Positions 1-7,545 of a stretch of DNA of 8,558 nucleotides are shown here, in pieces. The stretch is taken from positions 1 to 8,558 of the forward strand of contig JANQKH010000133.1 of NCBI GenBank assembly GCA_028281215.1. The letters run 5' to 3'. The notes beneath the pieces were generated by a model. That model saw only the letters and a program-made list of their open reading frames with translations. It searched no databases and was not told where the DNA came from. This DNA is from Phycisphaeraceae bacterium (lineage in GTDB: Bacteria > Planctomycetota > Phycisphaerae > Phycisphaerales > Phycisphaeraceae). How positions within the stretch are numbered: position 1 is the first letter of the stretch; every line of letters starts with the position of its first letter. The position numbers and the translations under genes are program-made.

Positions 1-3000
1 GAAGCAGTGCAACTGCTTGCCCGTGTGCTGCCGAACGACGCATGGTCGCACGATGCGCCGTTTCGCGTGGCCGAGTGGGTCAAGCAGGACGCCGCCGGCT
101 TTAAGCAGGCGGAGAAGATTCTCGCCGATGCATTGAAAGCGAATCCGAACCGTTCCCATCAGGCCAAGATTCGGTACGCCTTGACGTTTTACGTCTACCG
201 CGATCGGCTCAAGGACAACAACAAGGCGCGGCAGACGGCGTTCGATCTGATCACCAAGTCGCCGGTCAACAACTCATACACCTCCAACGCCATCGGTTGG
301 TTGCTCGGCACGGCCCCGGATGACGCCACTTTTCAAAAAGATTTCAAAGCGGTGCTCAAAGCGAGCCTCGACCATCCGCAAGTTACTTACCTTCGCACGT
401 ATCTCCCCGGCTGGATCAAAAACGCCAAGCGGAACAAAGACCTGCGCACCCGCGTGGCCTGGGCGAAGGATGAGTACGACAAGTTTTACGATCATCCGGT
501 CGCCAAAGCGTTTGCCGCGGCGTTCAGCAACAGCCGCAAGAGCGATACGATCAAGGCACGCGAGCAACTGCTTAAACCCGACAACCTGAAAAAGCTGTCA
601 GACGTGCAGGCCAAGGCGTTGCTGTCGGCGCATGCGTACTGGTACCGTCATTACAGTTCCAGCAAACAGCGCAACAACTCGGTGCACTGGTATCAGTTGC
701 TGGCTGCGCGCGACGCCAAGAATGCCGAAGTGGTGGACCGTTACCTCGAAGCCGCTTCGTACTATGCCACGGAAGAGCAGGCGGCCGAAGCGACACGGTT
801 TGCCTTGAAACTGGAACCATCGCAAAACCCGGCGATGTGGTACCGCATTCTGTCCACCGCTTCGCGCGCCAAAGACAAGGCGCTGGTCAAGTCGGCGTTT
901 GAATGGATCAAGAAGGGACAGGCCAAGGGCGAATTCAACGCCTACAACGCGCACGATATCGGTCAGCGCATCTTTGATGCTGGGCTTAAGGAAGAAGCGA
1001 TGGCGTACTGGAAGCAGGGCGTCGACGCCGACCCACGCGGGCAGTACGGCCACTACTGCGCCGAACGGCTAGTGCGCAATCTGCCGGAAGAGCAGCGCGT
1101 CAAGGTGATCCAGTCGCTGGTCGATCGCGGCAACGATTACCACGGCGCGTATGCTTCGTGGTTGGCGCACGCGCATTTCAAAGCTGGCGACATGAGTAAA
1201 TTCGAATCCGTTCTGCGCACCGCCAAGGCGCGACAGGCTGAGCGGCCGTTCCGGTCCTGGGGCATGGGCGAGTACCCGGCCTACGAATGGGTCGGCTCGG
1301 CAAGGTCGGGCAACAGCAAACTCAGTGATGCCGACAAGCGTAAAGTCTTCGCGATCGTGGCGGACCTCGGCCTCGGTCGCACCTCGGCCTCGGCGACGCT
1401 CGCGCTGCTCGAACATGACGCCGGCGATGACAGCCCGCCCGACTTCACACGCCTGATCGCCTACCAGACGGCCACCACGATGGCCGGCCGCGGACAGTAC
1501 GATTGGGACACGGTCAAGCCTTACGCGCAATCCGCCCTTGCTCGAAAAGACTACTTCGCGGCCGCCACGTTGCTTACCGGGATGCTCAACAACATGACAC
1601 AGGTCGACCAGGGCCGGCAGAAACAGGCGCGCGGCATGGTCGGTCAGTGCTACTCGCGTATGGGCGTGGTCGGCATGGCGATCGATGAAAACAGCCCGTA
1701 TGCGCCGCTGCTTCAGGCCGCGCTCTACCTGCGCATCGGCGATCAGAAACTCGCGTTCGACACCTATGCCGCCAACCGCGCGCTGTTTGATGAGCATCGC
1801 GATGTGCTGCCGATCGAACTGGTGCTCTTCGTCGCCGAAAGTCACATGGTCGCCGGCGGCGATGACAACCATAACCGCACGGAAGACATCCTCCGCGGCT
1901 GGCTGGTCAAGCACGGCGAATCGCAGAACATCGAGGATGCCGCCAAAGCCAGCGTGCAACTGCTGCTGGCGAAAAATTACTTCAACGCCAAGCGGTACGA
2001 AGTCGCCCGCAACGAATTCCAGTCGATCATGAACCGTTTTCCCAAGACCACCGAAGCACTCGAAGCGGAGTTCGGCGTCGGTGAAACGTTCATGGCGCAG
2101 AAAATCTACGATCAGGCCGAGCAAATCTTTGAAAAACTGTCGAACAGTCGCGAGCGCGAAGTCGTCATTCGCGCTGAGTTTCTGCGCGGCGTGCTCGCCC
2201 ACCGGCGCGGCGACCGTGATGAAGCGCGCGACATCTTCAAGAGCGTGCTCGAACGTGTGCCCGACATCAGTCTCGCCAACCTCACGCTGTTCAATCTCTC
2301 CGAAGTGTACGGCCAGGAACAGCGGTACATCGAACAACTCGAACTGTTGAACACGGTCGGTCGCCTCGGCCGTGCCAGCAAACGATGGCACACGCCTGGC
2401 GCCACGCTTTCCATCGTCGTGCAGGACAGTGACTTGGGTATCAGTCGAGGCCATACCAAGATTCCCGTCATCGTCACGTCGCTGCCCGGCGGCGATCAGG
2501 AACTGATCTACCTCCACTCCGGCGGCGCGGGCAAAGGCTTGTTCCGTGGCGACCTCGACACCACGCTCGGCGACGTCGAAAAGAACGACAAGGTGTTGCA
2601 ACTGACCGGCAAGGATGTCATCCGCTGCGACTATCCCGATGAGTTCAAGGCGGAGTTCAAAAACATTCCGCTCGCCGACGCCGAGATTCGCATCGCCGCC
2701 GACGCCAAGTTCGACGTGGCCTCCAGCAAGATCGTCGACGAGAAGAAAGAGACGTTCAGTCAACGGTTGGTCAAGGAAGAAAACCCCGAAGAACAGGACC
2801 AACGTCAGTCGCAGAAGCGGCCGCAGAATCAGATCAAGCCGGGCAATCTGATTTACATGCGCGTCAAGGATGCGGACCGCGATTTATCCGACAAAGCTGA
2901 CGAAATTGTGGTCAAACTCGTCGCGTCGAGCGGTGATCAGGTTCAGGTCAATCTCACCGAGACCGGCCCGCATACCGGCGTGTTTGAAGCGACGGCGAAG

Positions 3001-6000
3001 ACCGGCGAACTGCCCGCCGGTGCGCTGGCCAGTGACAACGCCATCGACCGCAACCCGCTCATGGCGATCGACCGCGATCCGAAAACGTTCTGGCAAAGCG
3101 AACCGGACGGCGCGACGCCCAAGTGGCTCAGCGTTGACATGAAAGACCTCAAGGAAGTGTCGCAGGTCAGCATTGCCACGCCCGACCCGGCCAAAGGCGC
3201 GCCGGTGCGCGGTGTGTTGCAGGGCAGTCATGACGGCCGATTCTGGTTCCGCCTCGCCGCCCATCCCGCGGCGCCCAAGGCCGAAGCATTCGCACCGATT
3301 ACCGGCGACGCCAAGGCCGCGCCCATGGTGCGACGCGTGTACCGGTCGCGCAGTTACAGCGACACCCTGACGTGGAAAGACATCGCCCGCGTCACCACGA
3401 CGGTTGATTTGGAATCGTCAGAAGCAGTCGAGCAGTTGACCTTCGATCGCCCATCGGACGATTCACGTTCGGCGTACTACGTGGTCTGGCAGGGCCGATT
3501 CGTTCAACCCCGCGCCGGCGCGGTGCGGTTCAGCTTGACCGGCGGATACACCGGCGTCGCGGTTAACGGCGTGGTTGAGATGAACATCGCCAAGGGGCAG
3601 CAGACGGTTGACGTCTGGCTAGAACGCGGCGTGCACGACGTGACCTTCGTGTCGGTCAACACGCCGAACGGCAAAACGTCACAGGTCACCCGCGCGAGAG
3701 AGAACATTAACGCCGAGCAGGTCAAACTCGCGCCATTTCACAAGATCGATTACGACGTGAATCAGCCGGAGATCAAAGCCGCGCCGCCACGTGGCGAAGC
3801 GGTGGCACCCAAAGCGCAGATCGCCGAGGACGGCACGTGGAACTTCCAGTTCGGTTCGCATGCGATACGTTATGTGCGGTTCGTTGTGCACGAATACACT
3901 GGTGAAGCGGTGGCGATCAACCATGTCGAAGTGAAGGGCGAGTCCGGCGGCAAGCCGTTCATTCCCACCGAAGCTGATGTGCTCGCCCTGGCGTCCAACG
4001 ATGAACTGGAAATCGCCGCCGGCGATACCGTCACGGCCAGCTACACCGATGAGTTCACGTTCAGCGCCGTCGCCGCCACTGGTGAAGCCGGCCGCAACCG
4101 CGTGCTGACCAAGGAACTTCAGGCGACGTACTACAACGGTAAGATCATGCCCATCGCCTACGACTTTGTCCGCAGCGGCGGTGGCGTCGGTACGATCCGT
4201 AAGGAACTGATGCGCGTCGATCCCGGCGACCGCATCATTATCGAAGTCACCGACTATGACCTCGATCAGACCAAGGAACGCGACACTATCGAAGTACTCG
4301 TGTCGCTCAATGACGGCGAGCCGATCAAACTGATCGCCACCGAAACCGGCGAATACACCGGCGTGTTCACCAAGGAAATCGACACCGCCGACGCGCTCGC
4401 GCCTGAGCCCGCCAAACCAGGCGATGCCAATGCCAAGCAACCTGCCAGCGCAGCGGACAACAAGGCGGACGTGAATTCCAACAACGGGGCCGAAGCCAAA
4501 GCGCCCGCCGAGCCTGAAAACCCGATCGTCAAAATCAAACCCGGCGATCGCATTTACATCCGATACGTCGATCGACAGAACACCTTCCCCGGCCACTCGG
4601 TCAAGCGAGAGGCGGTCGTCTACGCCAACGTGCCGACGGACGGTCTGGTCCGCGTGATTGAAACGCGACTGATTCGCCCGCCCGCTGAATCGAAGAACCA
4701 GAACGCACAGGTGGTATACCTCGACGCCGTCGAAGGCAAGGACGTCGCGAGTGTCGCCTTTGAAGTACCGCTGACCGTGGAAGTGATCGACCCCGATCGC
4801 GCCAAGGACAGCCGCAGCAGTATCGTGGTGGAGTTGGAAACGACTGATGGTGCGAAGGTGAAAGTCAACTGCGTGGTATCGCAAAGTTTTTCCAGCGGTG
4901 TATTGTCCGCAGCTTATCCCGACTCGCGCAACTGGGCGCTCGAAGAAGGCCGCTTCGTCGGTCAGGTTGTCATGCAATTGGGCAGCAAGGACAGCCCGTC
5001 GCTCGTGCCGCTGACCGATGACATTCCCAAAGGGCTTGTCGGCGGGCCCATTCTTGTTGAAAAAGAAAACGAAAGCGACGAGGAACCCGAAGTGCCGACC
5101 GGTGTCACCCGCGTGTTGAACCTGACCGGCAAGGATCGCGTCACCGCGCTCTATCGCGATGAACTGCGGCCGGACAAACAACCGACGGATCTTACGTCGC
5201 TGGCTCGCTTGATTTCCAACGGTCAACTGCTCATCACCGATCGTGATTACAACAAGCCGGTCGAGCAATTGCACGTCGGCGAGAAAATCTTCCTTGTGGT
5301 CACTGATGCCGACCTCGATGTCTCCGACGAGCGTGACAAGGCGACGATCACCGTGAAAACCGATCGCGGCGAAACCGAAACCGTGCAGATCGAGGAAACG
5401 CTCAGTCATTCGGGTATCTTTACCGGCTCACTGCCCCTCAAAGCCAGCGACAAACCCACCGCCGGCAACGCCCTCGCCGCCAACCCCGAAGTGGAAACGT
5501 TCTTCGGCGACACCATCACCGTCACTTATCTCGACAAGGCTGCCAGCACCGAGACCGGCGAACTGGAACTGACGGCTAACATTCCCGTCGTCATCGGCAC
5601 CAACGGTCTGGTCAAGGCGTTCAGCAAAGTGTTCGGCGATGAGCAACTCGCTGTTGAAACACGCTTCACCATCGCCGAGAGTTACTTCGAACTGTTCAAA
5701 AGCCACAAGCGCCTTGAACGGGACGAACAGATGACGGCTGATCTCGAATCCGGCAAGCGCGTGTTGCGCGAAGTGATGGAGGACTATCCCGATCCGAAAT
5801 ACGTGCCGCGGATTCAATACCTGCTCGGTCAGTTCGCTCAGGAACTGCAAAGCTGGGACGAAGCGATCAATGCCTATTCGCTGATCGTGCGCAACCATCC
5901 GGACCACGCACTGGCGCCGGATGCGCAATACAAACTCGGGCAGGTGTATGAAGAGTCAGGCAACTTTGACGAAGCGGTCGAGGCGTACGTCACGCTTGCG

Positions 6001-6438
6001 GCCACGTATCCGAACAGCCCGTTGATTTCCAGCGTGATGATTCGCATCAGCGATTACTTTTTCAAGAATGAGCAGTTCATTGTTGCTGCCAACGTCGGCG
6101 AGAAGTTCATTGAGAAGTTCGACAGTCATCAGCACGCATCGAAGATGGCGTTCCGCATCGGCCAGTGTTACTACAAGGCCGAGCAGTTCGACAAGTCAGC
6201 TGAGGCATTCGACAAGTTCGTCAAGATTTTCCCCGACGATGAGTTGACTTCACTGGCGCTGTTCTGGTCGGGCGAAGCGTACCGCCAGCAGAACGACGTG
6301 CCGTTAGCGTTCCGGCGGTATAACCGCTGCCGCTGGGATTTCCCGGAAAGCGACGCTGCCAAATATGCCCGCGGCCGCCTCGCGCTGCCTGAGATGCTTC
6401 AGCAGTTCGAACGCGAAGCCAATCTGGATGACAACTAG
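1..6438 (+). CDS. Giant TPR / beta-repeat / discoidin / PA14-like envelope protein (5' partial)
   Basis: The frame is open from base 1 (codons E-A-V-Q-L-L-A) to TAG at 6436-6438, so the true start and any signal peptide lie upstream; GTG at 7 is only the first start-like codon. Residue numbers count from it. Residues about 1-790 are alpha-helical with TPR/HAT-like repeats, clearest at about 645-790. Residues about 797-1811 are beta-rich: six related units, the best having an Asp-rich D-x-D-x-D stretch and an ETG-x-x-TGVF ending (see repeat entries). A split discoidin domain and a PA14-like core lie between units 2 and 3. Residues about 1879-2143 form a C-terminal TPR array resembling the CpoB/YbgF and BamD type. 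Charged or Ala/Pro/Asn-rich linkers lie near 910-940 and 1464-1508. No catalytic motif is seen. TPRs bind proteins, and discoidin and PA14 domains often bind glycans. A periplasmic or surface scaffold working with the ExbB/ExbD genes downstream is inferred. Coding status is very secure; function is not. Confidence 0.93.
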   Translation, partial: EAVQLLARVLPNDAWSHDAPFRVAEWVKQDAAGFKQAEKILADALKANPNRSHQAKIRYALTFYVYRDRLKDNNKARQTAFDLITKSPVNNSYTSNAIGWLLGTAPDDATFQKDFKAVLKASLDHPQVTYLRTYLPGWIKNAKRNKDLRTRVAWAKDEYDKFYDHPVAKAFAAAFSNSRKSDTIKAREQLLKPDNLKKLSDVQAKALLSAHAYWYRHYSSSKQRNNSVHWYQLLAARDAKNAEVVDRYLEAASYYATEEQAAEATRFALKLEPSQNPAMWYRILSTASRAKDKALVKSAFEWIKKGQAKGEFNAYNAHDIGQRIFDAGLKEEAMAYWKQGVDADPRGQYGHYCAERLVRNLPEEQRVKVIQSLVDRGNDYHGAYASWLAHAHFKAGDMSKFESVLRTAKARQAERPFRSWGMGEYPAYEWVGSARSGNSKLSDADKRKVFAIVADLGLGRTSASATLALLEHDAGDDSPPDFTRLIAYQTATTMAGRGQYDWDTVKPYAQSALARKDYFAAATLLTGMLNNMTQVDQGRQKQARGMVGQCYSRMGVVGMAIDENSPYAPLLQAALYLRIGDQKLAFDTYAANRALFDEHRDVLPIELVLFVAESHMVAGGDDNHNRTEDILRGWLVKHGESQNIEDAAKASVQLLLAKNYFNAKRYEVARNEFQSIMNRFPKTTEALEAEFGVGETFMAQKIYDQAEQIFEKLSNSREREVVIRAEFLRGVLAHRRGDRDEARDIFKSVLERVPDISLANLTLFNLSEVYGQEQRYIEQLELLNTVGRLGRASKRWHTPGATLSIVVQDSDLGISRGHTKIPVIVTSLPGGDQELIYLHSGGAGKGLFRGDLDTTLGDVEKNDKVLQLTGKDVIRCDYPDEFKAEFKNIPLADAEIRIAADAKFDVASSKIVDEKKETFSQRLVKEENPEEQDQRQSQKRPQNQIKPGNLIYMRVKDADRDLSDKADEIVVKLVASSGDQVQVNLTETGPHTGVFEATAKTGELPAGALASDNAIDRNPLMAIDRDPKTFWQSEPDGATPKWLSVDMKDLKEVSQVSIATPDPAKGAPVRGVLQGSHDGRFWFRLAAHPAAPKAEAFAPITGDAKAAPMVRRVYRSRSYSDTLTWKDIARVTTTVDLESSEAVEQLTFDRPSDDSRSAYYVVWQGRFVQPRAGAVRFSLTGGYTGVAVNGVVEMNIAKGQQTVDVWLERGVHDVTFVSVNTPNGKTSQVTRARENINAEQVKLAPFHKIDYDVNQPEIKAAPPRGEAVAPKAQIAEDGTWNFQFGSHAIRYVRFVVHEYTGEAVAINHVEVKGESGGKPFIPTEADVLALASNDELEIAAGDTVTASYTDEFTFSAVAATGEAGRNRVLTKELQATYYNGKIMPIAYDFVRSGGGVGTIRKELMRVDPGDRIIIEVTDYDLDQTKERDTIEVLVSLNDGEPIKLIATETGEYTGVFTKEIDTADALAPEPAKPGDANAKQPASAADNKADVNSNNGAEAKAPAEPENPIVKIKPGDRIYIRYVDRQNTFPGHSVKREAVVYANVPTDGLVRVIETRLIRPPAESKNQNAQVVYLDAVEGKDVASVAFEVPLTVEVIDPDRAKDSRSSIVVELETTDGAKVKVNCVVSQSFSSGVLSAAYPDSRNWALEEGRFVGQVVMQLGSKDSPSLVPLTDDIPKGLVGGPILVEKENESDEEPEVPTGVTRVLNLTGKDRVTALYRDELRPDKQPTDLTSLARLISNGQLLITDRDYNKPVEQLHVGEKIFLVVTDADLDVSDERDKATITVKTDRGETETVQIEETLSHSGIFTGSLPLKASDKPTAGNALAANPEVETFFGDTITVTYLDKAASTETGELELTANIPVVIGTNGLVKAFSKVFGDEQLAVETRFTIAESYFELFKSHKRLERDEQMTADLESGKRVLREVMEDYPDPKYVPRIQYLLGQFAQELQSWDEAINAYSLIVRNHPDHALAPDAQYKLGQVYEESGNFDEAVEAYVTLAATYPNSPLISSVMIRISDYFFKNEQFIVAANVGEKFIEKFDSHQHASKMAFRIGQCYYKAEQFDKSAEAFDKFVKIFPDDELTSLALFWSGEAYRQQNDVPLAFRRYNRCRWDFPESDAAKYARGRLALPEMLQQFEREANLDDN
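2593..2616 (+). repeat. 24-nt direct repeat, copy 1 (copy 2 at 5113-5136)
   Basis: These 24 bases recur at 5113-5136, 2,520 bases downstream and in the same reading frame, with 22 of 24 positions identical. The last 15 bases (ctgaccggcaaggat) are identical. They encode VLQLTGKD and VLNLTGKD, each just ahead of a Y-x-DE strand (YPDEF and YRDEL). The near-identity at DNA level is greater than elsewhere between the protein repeats. Confidence 0.8.
3022..3942 (+). other. Split discoidin (F5/8 type C) domain with inserted PA14-like module
   Basis: The N-terminal half (3022-3261, residues about 1006-1085) has the discoidin pattern: ASDN...NPLMAIDRDPKTFWQS, then WLSVDMKDLKEVSQVSI, then a GSHDGRFWFRLAA ending. 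The expected last strands occur only at 3838-3942 (residues about 1278-1312), as IRYVRFVVHEY...INHVEVKG. Between them, at about 3454-3663 (residues 1150-1219), is a PA14-like core: YYVVWQGRFVQPRAGAVRF, then GYTGVAVNGVV, then VDVWLERGVHDVTFVSV. This matches the PA14 pattern of strand W-x-G-x-x-x-x-x-x-G, a small 'dg-x-x-v-x-i-dG' hairpin, and a final 'L-x-x-G-x-h-x-i' strand. Both domain types commonly bind carbohydrate or cell-wall material. The discoidin halves are a fairly firm call; the PA14 call is weaker. Confidence 0.7.
4396..4530 (+). other. Low-complexity Ala/Pro/Asn/Lys linker in the giant protein
   Basis: Residues about 1464-1508 read as PEPAKPGDANAKQPASAADN followed by more Lys, Asp, Asn, Ala and Pro. 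This is a disordered linker between beta units 3 and 4, with no hydrophobic core or recognisable motif. It probably gives flexibility between two rigid arms of beta repeats. Its composition resembles the N-terminal extension of the ExbB-like protein downstream. Confidence 0.7.
5113..5136 (+). repeat. 24-nt direct repeat, copy 2 (copy 1 at 2593-2616)
   Basis: This is the second copy of the in-frame repeat described at 2593-2616. It encodes VLNLTGKD and leads into beta unit 6 of the giant protein. The two differences from copy 1 fall in one codon (CAA versus AAC). Confidence 0.8.
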
Positions 6439-6441
6439 TGG

Positions 6442-6528
6442 GACGGGCGTCTCGCCCGTCACTACGTTCAATCGTAAGGTGGGCATCGCCCATCCCAGGA
6501 CATAAAAAGAAGGTGGGCAGGGCCCACC
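6442..6528. repeat. Cluster of three GC-rich palindromes (REP-like)
   Basis: The 159-nt gap between the giant gene and the ExbB-like gene holds three short hairpins, all with 3-nt loops. Hairpin 1 at 6442-6460 is gacgggcg-tct-cgcccgtc, an 8-bp perfect stem. Hairpin 2 at 6478-6494 is ggtgggc-atc-gcccatc, a 7-bp stem with one G-T pair. Hairpin 3 at 6512-6528 is ggtgggc-agg-gcccacc, a 7-bp perfect stem. All share the core GGGC-loop-GCCC, and hairpins 2 and 3 share the same left arm. None is followed by a T-run, so they are not intrinsic terminators as such. I recall closely similar palindromes scattered between genes in planctomycete genomes. They may act as mobile REP-type elements, transcript stabilisers or 3'-end processing sites. 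Confidence 0.8.
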
Positions 6529-6597
6529 CGACAAGCAACACGAAACAACCCGAAGGCGATTTTGCCTTACGGTCGAGAAGCAATCACGGACCCACGC

Positions 6598-7527
6598 ATG
6601 CATTACACATTCGTACTCGCTCAAACCACGTCGGCCGGCGCCGACGACAACGCCACGCTGAAGGATGCTAAGGCAGGCAAGGACGGCCCCGCCGGTAAAG
6701 ACGGCAAAGACGGCAAGTCCGCAGCGCCCGCCAAAGATGCGCCAACCAAAGACGCTCCCACCAAAGACGCTGCCAAAACTGGGACGAAAGACGAAGCCGG
6801 GAAGGAAACCGCAACGAAGCAGGAGGACAACAAGGACGCCTGGTACAACCAGGGCGCGATGGGCAAGATGGTCGAAGGCGGGCTGTTCATGTGGCCGATT
6901 CTCTTGCTCGGCGTGCTGGCGACCGGCGTGATGATCGAACGTTACCGCAGTTTGAAAATGTTGCGCACGGACAACGAAGGCCTGCGCGAAGACGTTTACA
7001 ACATGCTCCAACAGGACCGCGCTGAGGACGCGCTCAATCGCATCGACGATGACGAAGGCCCGATCCCCGCCATCCTCGGCGCCGGTATCCGAAAGTATGT
7101 TGTGTTGCGCCGGCTGAATCACGACTCCGGCCGCATTGAGGAACAGGTCGTCAAAGCGATGGACGACTACGCGGTGCATATCGTTGCCGCGCTCGAACGG
7201 CATCTACCCATCCTTGCCACCATCGCCAGCGTTGCGCCGATGATCGGCTTTCTCGGCACAGTCTCCGGCATGATCGAAGCGTTCACCGAAATGGAGGAAC
7301 GCCTCGGCAAAGAGAACATCCTCAAACTCGCCGCCGGCGGCATCAAGGTCGCGCTGTTGACCACCGCGTTCGGCCTGATCATCGGTATCCCCGCTTTCAT
7401 GGCGTACAACTATTTCACCGGCATCATCAACCGCTTTGTCCTCGACGTCGAGGAAACCGCCACCGACCTGATCGAAAAAGTCACTTTGCAAAACGCCATC
7501 GACGAAGGCACGCGCGAAGACGCCTGA
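6598..7527 (+). CDS. MotA/TolQ/ExbB-family proton channel protein
   Basis: This 309-residue inner-membrane protein would form the channel pentamer of a Tol/Exb-type motor that converts proton flow into work on the envelope. Three membrane segments fit the family: about residues 95-114 (GLFMWPILLLGVLATGVMI), 203-228 (with APMIGFLGTVSGMI) and 249-272 (with VALLTTAFGLIIGIP). The Thr of LGTV (T221) and those of LLTTAFG (T255/T256) match the conserved pore threonines of ExbB/TolQ. Before the first membrane segment lies an odd extension (residues about 15-80): five Gly-X-Y triplets and KDAPT repeats. By family topology it should face the periplasm. I chose ATG at 6598; TTG at 6562 is the only plausible alternative and adds 12 non-hydrophobic residues. 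No good ribosome-binding site precedes either. Two ExbD-type genes follow, the first after 18 nt. Whether it is closer to ExbB or TolQ cannot be decided here. Confidence 0.95.
   Translation: MHYTFVLAQTTSAGADDNATLKDAKAGKDGPAGKDGKDGKSAAPAKDAPTKDAPTKDAAKTGTKDEAGKETATKQEDNKDAWYNQGAMGKMVEGGLFMWPILLLGVLATGVMIERYRSLKMLRTDNEGLREDVYNMLQQDRAEDALNRIDDDEGPIPAILGAGIRKYVVLRRLNHDSGRIEEQVVKAMDDYAVHIVAALERHLPILATIASVAPMIGFLGTVSGMIEAFTEMEERLGKENILKLAAGGIKVALLTTAFGLIIGIPAFMAYNYFTGIINRFVLDVEETATDLIEKVTLQNAIDEGTREDA
6676..6774 (+). repeat. Collagen-like triplets and KDAPT tandem repeats in the ExbB-like N-terminus
   Basis: Bases 6676-6720 encode five consecutive Gly-X-Y triplets (GKD-GPA-GKD-GKD-GKS, residues 27-41). 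Bases 6730-6774 are three 15-nt tandem units (6730-6744, 6745-6759, 6760-6774) encoding AKDAP-TKDAP-TKDAA. The second and third units differ at a single base. This is low-complexity, charged sequence and probably disordered. Five triplets are too few to assume a stable collagen triple helix. Confidence 0.85.
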
Positions 7528-7545
7528 TCCCCGAAACTGCAAAGC

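Larger units (their letters stand above)
2395..5439 (+). repeat. Six beta-domain repeat units inside the giant protein
   Basis: Six related segments can be aligned by eye. Approximate starts and ends are: unit 1 at 2395-2556, unit 2 at 2833-3000, unit 3 at 4216-4386, unit 4 from about 4540 (degenerate), unit 5 at 4765-4980 (degenerate), and unit 6 at 5269-5439. Good copies open with PGD/PGN or VGE, then a beta strand, then an Asp-rich turn (KDADRDLSD, TDYDLDQTKERD, TDADLDVSDERD). Next come an alternating Val/Ile strand and a closing ETG-x-x-TGVF (unit 2 ETGPHTGVF, unit 3 ETGEYTGVF, unit 6 ETLSHSGIF). Several are followed or preceded by a strand of the form GD-x-(V/I)-x-x-x-Y-x-D. The Asp-rich turn suggests calcium binding, as in other extracellular beta repeats, but this is inferred. 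I recall similar D-x-D-L plus ETG-x-x-TGVF repeats in S-layer-like proteins but cannot name a family with certainty. Confidence 0.75.

Noticed and set aside
1069..2802. 577-codon open frame on the - strand
   Set aside because: It lies wholly inside the giant gene, has no recognisable domain, and has the His/Val/Phe/Asp/Arg-rich composition expected when a GC-rich coding strand is read in reverse. The + strand frame shows clear TPR and beta-repeat patterns.
3679..5409. 576-codon open frame on the - strand
   Set aside because: This is the same kind of mirror frame, opposite the discoidin and beta-repeat region. Its Asp- and Gly-rich appearance comes from the reverse complement of the repeats, not from a real domain.
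6512..6530. Hairpin 3 as a rho-independent terminator
   Set aside because: The stem is good, but the sequence after it is cgacaagcaac, with no T-run on the + strand. Hairpins 1 and 2 also lack a T-run.
6553..6568. Small hairpin aaggc-gatttt-gcctt before the ExbB-like gene
   Set aside because: The 5-bp stem is too weak to claim as a regulatory structure or terminator, and no T-run follows.
6439..6597. Promoter for the motor genes in the intergenic gap
   Set aside because: I looked for -35/-10-like pairs and saw no convincing match. One may exist, but it cannot be supported from the sequence alone.
6438..6671. 77-codon + strand frame over the palindrome cluster
   Set aside because: Its first part is translated palindromes (GRASRPS, VGRAHPT) and it runs into the ExbB-like gene in another frame. 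There is no sign that it is a gene.
6304..7203. 299-codon open frame on the - strand across the intergenic gap
   Set aside because: It runs antisense to the end of the giant gene, the palindrome cluster and the ExbB-like gene. It includes translated palindromes (such as GWAMPT), typical of spurious frames over such elements.
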